From: Desulfobacterales bacterium
Lineage (GTDB): Bacteria > Desulfobacterota > Desulfobacteria > Desulfobacterales > JADGBH01
DNA length: 34,473 nt
Reading direction: 5' to 3'
NCBI GenBank assembly: GCA_015231595.1
Contig: JADGBH010000047.1
Coordinates: forward strand, 1 to 34,473
Below, piece by piece: positions 13,929 to 23,044 of this stretch. Each line of letters starts with the position of its first letter. Within the stretch, counting starts at the first letter, position 1. Below the pieces are notes generated by a model. The model did no database searches, had not been told where the DNA came from, and worked only from the letters and a program-made list of their open reading frames with translations. A program made the translations under genes and the position numbers.

Positions 13929-14759
13929 ATGAATTTTACAATTTCAACTATTGTAGAAAATACTATTTCAGCAAGCTTAATACCTTTTGCAGAACATGGC
14001 CTTTCATTTTTGATTACGGCTGGAAATAAAAAAATTCTTTTTGATTCTGGAAAAGGTCAAGCTTTTCTTCCAAATGCTGATGCCATGAATATTAATTTAA
14101 CTGAAATAGAAACAGTAGTGCTAAGTCATGGACATTTTGATCATGCAAATGGATTAAAAGAGCTTATGTCTCGAAATAAAAATTTTAAGGTTATAGCTCA
14201 TCCAGCAATATTTGATAATAAATTGGCAGGAATAGGAGGTACCTATTTTCCTATTGGAATATCAGAAACAAGAGAAAATTTTGAAAAAAATGGTATAAAA
14301 TTTCAACTTAGCAAAGAATCTGTTGAAATTATTCCAGGAATTATAACTACAGGTGAAATACCAATGGAATCAGAATTTGAAGAAGTTGAGCCAATGTTTT
14401 TTACGGGTGAAAAAGGTAAAGAAGTAAGGGATTATATCCCAGACGATCTTGCTCTTATAATCGATACAAAAAAAGGTTTAGTTGTTTTGTTAGGTTGTGC
14501 TCACAGAGGCATTATTAACACTTTAAATCATGTTTCTAAATTAACTGGCAAAAAGAAAATTCATGCCATTATGGGCGGACTTCATTTACTATTTGCCGAT
14601 CAATCAAAATTAAAAAAAATATCCGATTTATTGAAGGGCTTTGAGCTTGAAAAACTTATAATTGGGCATTGCACTGGAATTCATGCAATAGTTACGCTCT
14701 TTAATGAATTTAAGGACAAAGTAGTTTTAAACACTGTAGGCCATACGATTCAATTTTGA
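13929..14759 (+). CDS. Metallo-beta-lactamase-fold hydrolase (MBL family)
   Basis: 276 residues. Metal ligands: SHGHFDH (H67, H69, D71, H72), GCAH (H192), GGLH (H219) and GHC (H247). It is closest in layout to the proteins annotated as 7,8-dihydropterin-6-methyl-4-(beta-D-ribofuranosyl)-aminobenzene-5'-phosphate synthase, a methanopterin-related MBL subgroup; the true substrate in sulfate reducers is unknown. It lacks a fused flavodoxin, so it is not a diiron flavoprotein. It follows the Cys/His-tailed NifX gene by 32 bases and is presumably co-transcribed. Confidence 0.88.
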   Translation: MNFTISTIVENTISASLIPFAEHGLSFLITAGNKKILFDSGKGQAFLPNADAMNINLTEIETVVLSHGHFDHANGLKELMSRNKNFKVIAHPAIFDNKLAGIGGTYFPIGISETRENFEKNGIKFQLSKESVEIIPGIITTGEIPMESEFEEVEPMFFTGEKGKEVRDYIPDDLALIIDTKKGLVVLLGCAHRGIINTLNHVSKLTGKKKIHAIMGGLHLLFADQSKLKKISDLLKGFELEKLIIGHCTGIHAIVTLFNEFKDKVVLNTVGHTIQF

Positions 14760-14831
14760 GTTGCTGTTGCTGCGGCAAAAGATAAATAATTAAGGCCACA
14801 ATCCTCTAAGTTTAGCATATAGTTTTTAATG

Positions 14832-14859
14832 CTGGGTTCCAGCTTTTGCTGGAATCCAG
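14832..14859. repeat. Hairpin repeat CTGGGTTCCAGC/GCTGGAATCCAG
   Basis: A perfect 12-pair stem (one G-U) with a TTTT loop lies in the 131-base gap between the MBL gene and the small unknown. It is related to the TGGATTCC/GGAATCCA hairpin at 34205-34234, so it is probably a dispersed repeat rather than a dedicated terminator. Confidence 0.7.
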
Positions 14860-14890
14860 TTACAACATTAATGGAAGCTAATAATAGAAA

Positions 14891-15211
14891 ATGCAAATTA
14901 ACTTAAGCCTTAAACAGCATTGTATTCAAACATCAATAAAAAAAGTTTACGAAAAATTACTTACAGGCTATTTTAAAAAATTTAATGTTAAAGAATTAAT
15001 AATAGATATCGATTCCATAGAAACTCGAATTGAAGCTTTAAAATTTTTTTTGGAAAACGCTGATTTTGGATATCTTAGAAGCAATTATCCTGAATTAAAC
15101 GGCAATAAAATCGTTGACGCGGTTTTATATGTCCCAGATAATAAGCGTGATATGAAAATATTATTAAAAGACCTTGTAATCGAACCAAAGTGGAAAAATA
15201 TATTATTGTGA
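14891..15211 (+). CDS. Small hypothetical protein upstream of the MinD pair
   Basis: 106 residues, no signal peptide, no cysteine cluster (a single Cys at 11). Helical N-terminus (KKVYEKLLTGYFKKFNVKELI) and a mixed alpha/beta remainder ending in YVPDNKRDMKILLKDL. GGAAG is a weak upstream site. It sits 15 bases before the first MinD gene. In Desulfovibrio vulgaris a hypothetical gene also accompanies the paired MinD genes of the orange-protein locus, so it may be a small partner of the ATPases. No family recognised. Confidence 0.65.
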   Translation: MQINLSLKQHCIQTSIKKVYEKLLTGYFKKFNVKELIIDIDSIETRIEALKFFLENADFGYLRSNYPELNGNKIVDAVLYVPDNKRDMKILLKDLVIEPKWKNILL

Positions 15212-15226
15212 TGGGAGTATTTTTGT

Positions 15227-16075
15227 ATGATAATTAGTGTAGCAAGCGGAAAAGGAGGAACCGGTAAAACAACCGTAGCGGTTAACCTTGCATTATCAAT
15301 AAATTCAAATGTCGCTTTATTAGATTGTGACGTAGAAGAGCCAAATGGTCATATTTTTATTAAAGCGGCTTACGATAAAACTGAAACAGTTTTCACTCCT
15401 GTGCCTGAAGTAGATGAAAAAAAATGTAACTTATGTGGAAAATGTGGAGATATATGTAGATTTAAAGCTATAGTTATGGCTGGTGATTCAGTTATGACAT
15501 TTCCTGAATTATGCCATAGCTGCGGTGGATGCAAAGAAATATGTCCAGAAAAAGCAATTACGGAAGTTGGTCGAGAATTAGGTTTTATCCAAAGAGGCTT
15601 AAAAAATAACATTGAGTTTATTTATGGAAAATTAAGAGTGGGAGAAGCAATGTCTCCTCCTTTAATTCGAAAAGTCCGTTCTTTTTCCCATAATAACAAA
15701 ATAATCATTATAGACGCCCCGCCTGGAACATCATGCCCTGTAATAGCATCATTAAAAGGAAGCGATTTTGTAGTGTTAGTAACCGAACCAACTCCTTTTG
15801 GATTACATGATTTAAAACTCGCTGTTTCGGCAGTTCGATACCTTAATATTTCCCACGGATTAGTCATTAATCGCTCAGATATTGGAGATAATAAAGTTGT
15901 AGAATATGCAAAAAAAGAGAAAATTCCAATCCTTATGGAAATACCTTTTGATAGAAAGATTGCTGAAATTTATTCACGAGGAGAAACAATTGTAGAAAAC
16001 CTACCTGAATGGAAAGAAAAATTTTATAAATTATATGAAAATATTGAAGCATTAATTAAATCGGAGGCGGCCTAA
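15227..16075 (+). CDS. MinD-superfamily ATPase with inserted ferredoxin domain (first of pair)
   Basis: 282 residues. Deviant Walker A GKGGTGKT at 8-15, VALLDCDVEEPN as the A' region, two 4Fe-4S motifs inserted at about 60-115 (C67/C70/C73/C77 and C96/C99/C102/C106), then IIIDAPPGTSCPV as Walker B and the MinD-like C-terminal half. This is the COG1149 type found as a pair in orange-protein loci of Desulfovibrio and beside NifX genes in many anaerobes. It probably couples ATP hydrolysis to redox or cluster assembly as a heterodimer with the next gene, whose ATG directly follows this stop codon. GGGAG precedes the start. Confidence 0.93.
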   Translation: MIISVASGKGGTGKTTVAVNLALSINSNVALLDCDVEEPNGHIFIKAAYDKTETVFTPVPEVDEKKCNLCGKCGDICRFKAIVMAGDSVMTFPELCHSCGGCKEICPEKAITEVGRELGFIQRGLKNNIEFIYGKLRVGEAMSPPLIRKVRSFSHNNKIIIIDAPPGTSCPVIASLKGSDFVVLVTEPTPFGLHDLKLAVSAVRYLNISHGLVINRSDIGDNKVVEYAKKEKIPILMEIPFDRKIAEIYSRGETIVENLPEWKEKFYKLYENIEALIKSEAA

Positions 16076-16939
16076 ATGAAAGAATTAACTATAATTAGTG
16101 GAAAGGGTGGGACTGGCAAAACGAGTATAGTTGCCGCTTTTGCATCATTAGCAGAAAAGTTCATATTGTGCGATGCTGACGTGGATGCTTCTGATCTTCA
16201 TTTAATATTTAATCCTCAAATAATTGAGCGCCATGAATTCAAGTCCGGAAATAAAGCAGTAATAAATAAAGAAAAATGTACTCAATGCGGTTTATGCTTA
16301 TCTCTATGCAGATTTGAAGCTATAAATAAAGAATTCAAAGTTGATTCCCTTGCATGTGAAGGATGTGGCGTCTGTGTTGATTTTTGTCCTGAAAATGCAA
16401 TAGATTTTCCCCAAAATAATTGTGGTGAATGGTTTATTTCCGATACACGTTTTGGGCCATTTGTTCATGCTCAACTTGGAATAGCTGAAGAAAACTCTGG
16501 AAAACTTGTTACAATTGTTAGAAAAGCCGCTCAAAAACTTGCAAAAGAAAAAGAATTTAATTTAATTTTAACAGATGGTCCTCCTGGAGTAGGCTGTCCA
16601 GTAATTGCTTCTATTGGAGGATCAAGTGCCGTATTAATTGTTACTGAACCTACGATGTCGGGTAAACATGATATGGAAAGGGTAATTACTCTATCAGAGC
16701 ATTTTAAAGTTCCTGTCATGATATGTGTTAATAAATCTGACCTTAATTTAAGCGTAGCTCAAGATATAGAAAAAACAGCCAAAGCTACTAATATAACTTT
16801 TTTAGGCCACATACCCTTTGATCCCATCTTTACAAAAGCTATGGTATGTCAACAAAATATATTTGAATATAATGACAAATCAGAAGCAGCTATCGCTGTA
16901 AAAAAAATTTGGACAAAAATTTTAAATAAACTTAATTAA
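16076..16939 (+). CDS. MinD-superfamily ATPase with inserted ferredoxin domain (second of pair)
   Basis: 287 residues, a paralogue of the preceding protein with the same layout: GKGGTGKT at 9-16, two 4Fe-4S motifs (C68/C71/C74/C78 and C94/C97/C100/C104), Walker B ILTDGPPGVGCPV, and VTEPTMSGKHDMERV. Its start abuts the stop of the first copy (TAAATG), so the two are translationally coupled through GGAGG. In Desulfovibrio vulgaris the equivalent pair belongs to the ORP complex, which has been linked to cell-division positioning. The gene ends 5 bases from the convergent regulator, with no terminator between them. Confidence 0.93.
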   Translation: MKELTIISGKGGTGKTSIVAAFASLAEKFILCDADVDASDLHLIFNPQIIERHEFKSGNKAVINKEKCTQCGLCLSLCRFEAINKEFKVDSLACEGCGVCVDFCPENAIDFPQNNCGEWFISDTRFGPFVHAQLGIAEENSGKLVTIVRKAAQKLAKEKEFNLILTDGPPGVGCPVIASIGGSSAVLIVTEPTMSGKHDMERVITLSEHFKVPVMICVNKSDLNLSVAQDIEKTAKATNITFLGHIPFDPIFTKAMVCQQNIFEYNDKSEAAIAVKKIWTKILNKLN

Positions 16940-16944
16940 ATTAG

Positions 16945-18276
16945 TTATACAGGAATATTAATGCTAAATTTTTTTATCTTACGCCATAAGGTTGTTTTGT
17001 TTATGCCTAATTCCTGCGCAGTAGCAAGCTTTTTAAAACTATTTCTGGACAAAGCATCAAGAATGACTTGTTTTTCTATTTCTGCAAGAGTTCTAATTTT
17101 TAATAGTCCGTTATTGATTTTCGATGTAGCAATACTTTTAGGTAAATGAAATGGCTCTATTAGAGCGGATCTACAAAGAACAAAGGCATGTTCGATAGCA
17201 TTCTGTAATTCACGAATATTGCCAGGCCAATCATAATTAATAAGCAGCACCATTGCATCTTCTGAAACATCAACGATATCTTTTCCTTTGGCATGGTTAA
17301 ACCTGTCAATAAAACTCTCGACTAAAATGGGTATATCTTCTTTTCGAGCCCTCAGCGGAGGTAATTCTATTTTGATAACATTAATACGATAATAAAGATC
17401 TTCACGGAATTTTTTTTCTTTAACCATTGTTTCCATATCTTTATTTGTAGCCGTTATTACCCGAACATTTGCTTTTTGTGGATTAGTGCCGCCAAGGGGT
17501 TCAAACTCTTTTTCTTGAAGAACTCTTAAAAGTTTAACTTGGAGAGCCGTAGAAATATCTCCAATTTCATCTAAAAAAATAGAGCCTCCTTCAGCCAAAG
17601 CAAAACGTCCTGGTTTATCTTTACGGGCATCTGTAAATGCGCCTGCAATATATCCAAAAAGCTCTGATTCCAATAGTGTATCTGGTATAGCTCCACAGTT
17701 AATTGTTATTAAAGGGGCATTTTTGCGTGCACTCATGTTATGAATCGCTCTGGCAATAAGCTCTTTTCCTGTACCGCTTTCGCCATAGATAAGCAAATTA
17801 CTTTCACTCTCAGCTATTTGTGGTAAAATTGAAAAAAGCTGGTGCATTTCATAATTTTGACTAATTATATCTGAAAAAACATTCTGTTTTCGCAACGCCT
17901 TTCGAAGTTTTTCCACAACAGTAAGATCACGAAATGTTTCAACTCCTCCAATAATTTGGCCTTTTTCATTCTTAAACAATGCCGTACTGATGCTTATGGG
18001 TACTCGTTTGCCCTTGCTTGTCATAATATAAACGGATTTATTTATAATCGGAGTACCTGTTTCCAGTGTATTTTTCAAAGCGCAATCGGTTTCGCAGATA
18101 TTTGCTCGAAAAACTTCACAGCACGGTCTACCAATAGCTTCCATTTTATCTATACCCGTAATTTTCTCTGCGGCTTTATTAAAAGAAGTAACTATCCAAT
18201 TAAGATCAACCGTAAAAACACCTTCAGTAATACAGTTTAGGATTTCTTCGGTGGTTTGATTATTGTCAGATATCAT
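16945..18276 (-). CDS. Sigma54-dependent transcriptional activator: PAS - AAA+ - Fis HTH
   Basis: 443 residues. PAS domain at about 8-118 with a cysteine group (C52, C53, C61, C65), suggesting redox or metal sensing. AAA+ domain with Walker A GESGTGKE (165-172), sigma54 contact loop GAFTDA (212-217, a variant of GAFTGA), Walker B GSIFLDEIGD (231-240) and the arginine-finger region to about 370. Fis-type HTH at the C-terminus (KLATAQELGINKTTLWRKIKKF). There is no receiver domain, so it senses through PAS. By position it matches the dedicated activator of the ORP operons in Desulfovibrio vulgaris and likely acts on the promoter at 8649. Confidence 0.93.
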   Translation of the reverse strand: MISDNNQTTEEILNCITEGVFTVDLNWIVTSFNKAAEKITGIDKMEAIGRPCCEVFRANICETDCALKNTLETGTPIINKSVYIMTSKGKRVPISISTALFKNEKGQIIGGVETFRDLTVVEKLRKALRKQNVFSDIISQNYEMHQLFSILPQIAESESNLLIYGESGTGKELIARAIHNMSARKNAPLITINCGAIPDTLLESELFGYIAGAFTDARKDKPGRFALAEGGSIFLDEIGDISTALQVKLLRVLQEKEFEPLGGTNPQKANVRVITATNKDMETMVKEKKFREDLYYRINVIKIELPPLRARKEDIPILVESFIDRFNHAKGKDIVDVSEDAMVLLINYDWPGNIRELQNAIEHAFVLCRSALIEPFHLPKSIATSKINNGLLKIRTLAEIEKQVILDALSRNSFKKLATAQELGINKTTLWRKIKKFSINIPV

Positions 18277-18567
18277 ATATTGCGTTTCCTAATTGAATCA
18301 AAACATATTTTGCTTTATAAAGTTAAACTCTGGTCATAAGGCTTAATGTTTATCAATCCTCAAAAATAAAAAAAATGAATGATAACAATTTCTTGTTCAA
18401 CCTATTAAAAACATAATTAAAAATAATGAAATAATAAATAAAATATGTTATTATCTCAAAACATACTGAAAGTAAATGATTAAATAGTGACTAAACGAAA
18501 ATTCTATATCATCCGATTTTAATACCCGATAAATATCAAAATCAAATTACTCTTAAGTTTTTGAAAA

Positions 18568-19077
18568 ATGAATATTGACTTCTTAAATTTCAATCACGAA
18601 AAATATATGGAACTTGCCATTGAAGAAGCTTTAAAAGCTAAAAACTGCGGTGAAGTTCCAGTTGGAGCAGTCATCATTGATGCAGATGGAAATATTTTAT
18701 CAAAAGCCTATAATTCACCCATATTGCTTAATGATCCAACAGCTCATGCTGAAATCATTGCCATAAAAAAAGCGGGCAATGTAATTAAGAACTACAGACT
18801 TATAAATACGACTATTTATGTTACAATTGAGCCTTGTATAATGTGCATGGGCGCAATTATAAATTCAAGAATAAAAAGATTAGTTTTTGGGGCCCATGAG
18901 CCTAAATGGGGTTCTTCTGGCTCAATTTATGATTTCCCTAATGACAGCAGGCTTAATCATTCTCCTGAAGTGATAAAAGGCATTTTAGAAAATGAGTGTA
19001 AATCAATAATAAAAAAATTTTTTGATTTGCGCCGTAAAACAAAATATAGTAACAAAGGAATTGAAAAACTTGATTAA
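18568..19077 (+). CDS. tadA: tRNA-specific adenosine deaminase TadA
   Basis: 169 residues, close to the usual 150-170. Zinc deaminase motifs HAE (H60, E62) and PCIMC (C90, C93), with MGAIINSRIKRLVFGA following as in TadA. It converts adenosine 34 to inosine in the anticodon of tRNA-Arg(ACG). The ribosome binding site is weak, and Met14 (ME LAIEEA) is an alternative start. It is divergent from the sigma54 activator across a 291-base AT-rich gap in which I see no distinct signals. It precedes purA by 38 bases. Confidence 0.92.
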   Translation: MNIDFLNFNHEKYMELAIEEALKAKNCGEVPVGAVIIDADGNILSKAYNSPILLNDPTAHAEIIAIKKAGNVIKNYRLINTTIYVTIEPCIMCMGAIINSRIKRLVFGAHEPKWGSSGSIYDFPNDSRLNHSPEVIKGILENECKSIIKKFFDLRRKTKYSNKGIEKLD

Positions 19078-19103
19078 TATTAAAATCATAATTAAATGAA
19101 TAA

Positions 19104-20405
<1,302 letters not shown>

Positions 20406-20437
20406 AACCAAGTAAACTTAATCTGTAGAACTATTAT

Positions 20438-20474
20438 GTATTCTCTGTGTAATAATAAATTTCACAGAGAATAC
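20438..20474 (+). terminator. Hairpin after purA
   Basis: GTATTCTCTGTG (20438-20449) and CACAGAGAATAC (20463-20474) are exact reverse complements separated by 13 bases. No T-tract follows, so termination is uncertain; it may instead be a dispersed repeat. Confidence 0.5.
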
Positions 20475-20505
20475 GGAATATTATAGTAACAAACAACATT
20501 ATAAA

Positions 20506-21807
20506 ATGCGATACAACAAAATAAATAACGAACTTTTTATTAAAAATCGAAAAAATTTTAAAGAACGTCTAAAACCTAACTCAATAGCCATTTTTAATTC
20601 TAATGATGTGGTGTGTTACAATGCTGACGAATCAAGGCCTTTTATTCAAAATACGGATCTTTTTTATTTAACTGGTATTGACCAAGAAGACACATGTTTG
20701 ATAATTTTTCCAGATTCCAGAGAAGAAGATGCTAAAGAAATATTATTCATTCAAGATTACGATGAGAAAAGAATAATATGGGAAGGGCTAAAGCTCAATG
20801 AAAAAGAAGCATCGGAAATATCTGGTATAAAAACTGTATATTCTTTATCTCAATTTAATCCGATTTTCACATCCCTTGTTTTTGAAGCCGAACACATATA
20901 TTTAAATACAAACGAGCACCTAAGATATGTTTCTCCAATTGAAACAAAGGATGCAAGGTTTTTAAAATGGTGCTTGCAATCTTTTCCTCTTCATAAATAT
21001 GAGCGTTCCGCTCCAATAATGCATGATATTAGAATTATTAAGTCCCCAATTGAAATAGAATTACTCAAAAAGGCTATAGATATAACTAAAAAAGCTTTTT
21101 TTAAAGTTCTTAATTTCGTTAAACCAGGCGTATGGGAATACGAAATTGAAGCAGAAATTTATTATGAATTTTTAAAAAATCGTTCCAGAAGGCCTGCTTT
21201 TGAAATTATAGTAGCATCTGGCAAACATTCATGTTATCTTCATTCTATAACAAAGAACAAACAATGTAATGATGGAGATGTTGTTTTAATTGATTACGGA
21301 GCGGAATACGCAAATTATTCAGCAGATATTACTCGTACTATTCCAGTTAATGGGAAATTTAATCATCGTCAAAAGGCTGTATATAATTCTGTATTAAAAA
21401 TACACAAAGAAGCTATTAAGCTTCTTTTAGCAGGAAAAATAATGGATGAATATAAAGCAGAAGTTGGAGAAATAGTCGAAAAAGAACTCATTGATTTAAA
21501 ATTATTAAGTTTTTCCGATGTAAAAAAACAAGATAAAAATAAACCTCTTTATAAAAAATACTTTATGCATGGAATTTCCCATCATTTAGGCCTTGATGTC
21601 CATGATCTTGGAAGTAAATACAAAAAATTTGAAGAAGGTATGGTGTTGACATGTGAGCCAGGCATTTATCTGCCAGAAGAAAATATTGGAATTAGGCTTG
21701 AAAATGATATGCTAATAACAAAAAATGGAAATATAAATTTAAGCTCAGAAATACCTATTGAAATTGAAGAAATTGAAGAAATAATGAATAATTCTAAAAC
21801 AATATAA
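20506..21807 (+). CDS. pepP: Xaa-Pro aminopeptidase (M24 family)
   Basis: 433 residues. N-terminal aminopeptidase-P domain (about 1-170) and pita-bread M24 domain with the dimetal ligands D263, D274, H359 (HGISHHLG), E384 (CEPGIYL) and E399 (RLEND). It removes N-terminal residues preceding proline; cytoplasmic, manganese-dependent in characterised members. No good ribosome binding site precedes the ATG. It is followed after 15 bases by the beta-helix protein gene. Confidence 0.92.
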   Translation: MRYNKINNELFIKNRKNFKERLKPNSIAIFNSNDVVCYNADESRPFIQNTDLFYLTGIDQEDTCLIIFPDSREEDAKEILFIQDYDEKRIIWEGLKLNEKEASEISGIKTVYSLSQFNPIFTSLVFEAEHIYLNTNEHLRYVSPIETKDARFLKWCLQSFPLHKYERSAPIMHDIRIIKSPIEIELLKKAIDITKKAFFKVLNFVKPGVWEYEIEAEIYYEFLKNRSRRPAFEIIVASGKHSCYLHSITKNKQCNDGDVVLIDYGAEYANYSADITRTIPVNGKFNHRQKAVYNSVLKIHKEAIKLLLAGKIMDEYKAEVGEIVEKELIDLKLLSFSDVKKQDKNKPLYKKYFMHGISHHLGLDVHDLGSKYKKFEEGMVLTCEPGIYLPEENIGIRLENDMLITKNGNINLSSEIPIEIEEIEEIMNNSKTI

Positions 21808-21822
21808 TTAAGGTTTAAATTT

Positions 21823-23028
21823 ATGAATAATATAGTTCAATTACTTATTGAAAAAGGAGTTAAAATTTACAATCCTGATTCAGTTTATATCGACGATGAT
21901 ATTGATATTGAACGTATTTCTGGAAAAAATGTTATTATTTATTCAGGATGTAAAATATTCGGAAAAGAAACTTATATTATGCATGGTTGTAATATAGGTT
22001 ATGAAGCGCCCGTTACTATCGAAGATTGCCAATTAGGCCCAGATGTTCATCTAAAAGGAGGATTTTTTAGAAAATCCGTCTTTTTAAAAGGATCGTCTTG
22101 CGGTTTAGGGTCCCATGTAAGAGAAGGAACAATTCTTGAGGAATTTGCGAGTATTGCCCATACAGTAGGCCTTAAGCAAACAATACTATTTCCATTTGCT
22201 ACAATCGGAAGTCTTGTTAATTTTTGCGATTGTCTTTTAACTGGCGGTACAAGTAAAAAAGACCATAGCGAAATCGGAAGCTCATATATTCATTTTAATT
22301 ATACTCCCCATCAAGATAAAGCAACACCATCTCTATTAGGAGATGTTCCAATGGGTGTTATGCTTGATAAAAAGCCAATTTTTTTAGGTGGCCAAGGAGG
22401 TCTTGTTGGGCCATGCAGGCTTAACTTTGGAACCGTGACTGCGGCAGGAACTATTTGCAGAAAAGATGAATTACGAGAAAGCCGCCTTATATATGGAGGT
22501 ATAAACAAGGAAGGAAATGTACCTTATTCTACAGGGAAACATCAAAATTTAAAAAGAATTTTAAAAAATAATTTAATATATATCGGTAATCTTTTTGCAC
22601 TTTTTCAATGGTATGATATTATACGTTCAAAATTTTTTTCTGATGACTTTACAGTGGTGCTTTTAAACGGAGCAAAAACAAGGATTTCAGAAGGAATTAA
22701 TGAAAGAATAAAAAGACTTTATGAACTAATAGAAAAAAACGGAAATAATGAAGACAATTCTAACCAACTAAAAAACGAGCTTTATCAAAACAGAGATAAC
22801 TTAAAAGCTTGTTTAAATGAGCTTATTTCTTTTAGGGGCATTAATGATAGATTAAACGACTTTATGGACGGGATAGAAAAATTATACAATAAAAATTATA
22901 TTCAATGCATAAAAGGGCTTGATAGCCAAACAAAAGAATTTGGAACATTATGGCTTAATGGAATTGTAAGCAAAATTCTTGATGAAACTCAAAAACTATT
23001 GCCATCGTTTCAAATAGGAGAAAAATAA
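21823..23028 (+). CDS. Left-handed beta-helix (hexapeptide) protein, GlmU-related
   Basis: 401 residues. Residues about 25-240 show hexapeptide-type repeats (DDIDIERISGKNVIIYSGCKI, IEDCQLGPDVHLKGG, GSSCGLGSHVREGTILEEF) that build a left-handed beta-helix, as in the acetyltransferase half of GlmU. The last 150 residues are helical and Lys/Asn/Glu-rich. No nucleotidyl-transferase domain (no LAAGxGTRM motif) is present, so it is not a full GlmU. It precedes glmM by 16 bases, so a role in UDP-GlcNAc or cell-envelope sugar synthesis is inferred. Such proteins are often annotated loosely as UDP-GlcNAc pyrophosphorylase-related. Confidence 0.75.
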   Translation: MNNIVQLLIEKGVKIYNPDSVYIDDDIDIERISGKNVIIYSGCKIFGKETYIMHGCNIGYEAPVTIEDCQLGPDVHLKGGFFRKSVFLKGSSCGLGSHVREGTILEEFASIAHTVGLKQTILFPFATIGSLVNFCDCLLTGGTSKKDHSEIGSSYIHFNYTPHQDKATPSLLGDVPMGVMLDKKPIFLGGQGGLVGPCRLNFGTVTAAGTICRKDELRESRLIYGGINKEGNVPYSTGKHQNLKRILKNNLIYIGNLFALFQWYDIIRSKFFSDDFTVVLLNGAKTRISEGINERIKRLYELIEKNGNNEDNSNQLKNELYQNRDNLKACLNELISFRGINDRLNDFMDGIEKLYNKNYIQCIKGLDSQTKEFGTLWLNGIVSKILDETQKLLPSFQIGEK

Positions 23029-23044
23029 TCAGGAGGAATCAGTA

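Noticed and set aside
8726..16939. Nitrogen-fixation (nif) cluster suggested by four NifX/NifB-like domains
   Set aside because: No nifH, nifD, nifK, nifE, nifN or radical-SAM NifB is present. The proteins belong to the MTH1175/orange-protein type of the family and sit with ferredoxin-MinD ATPases.
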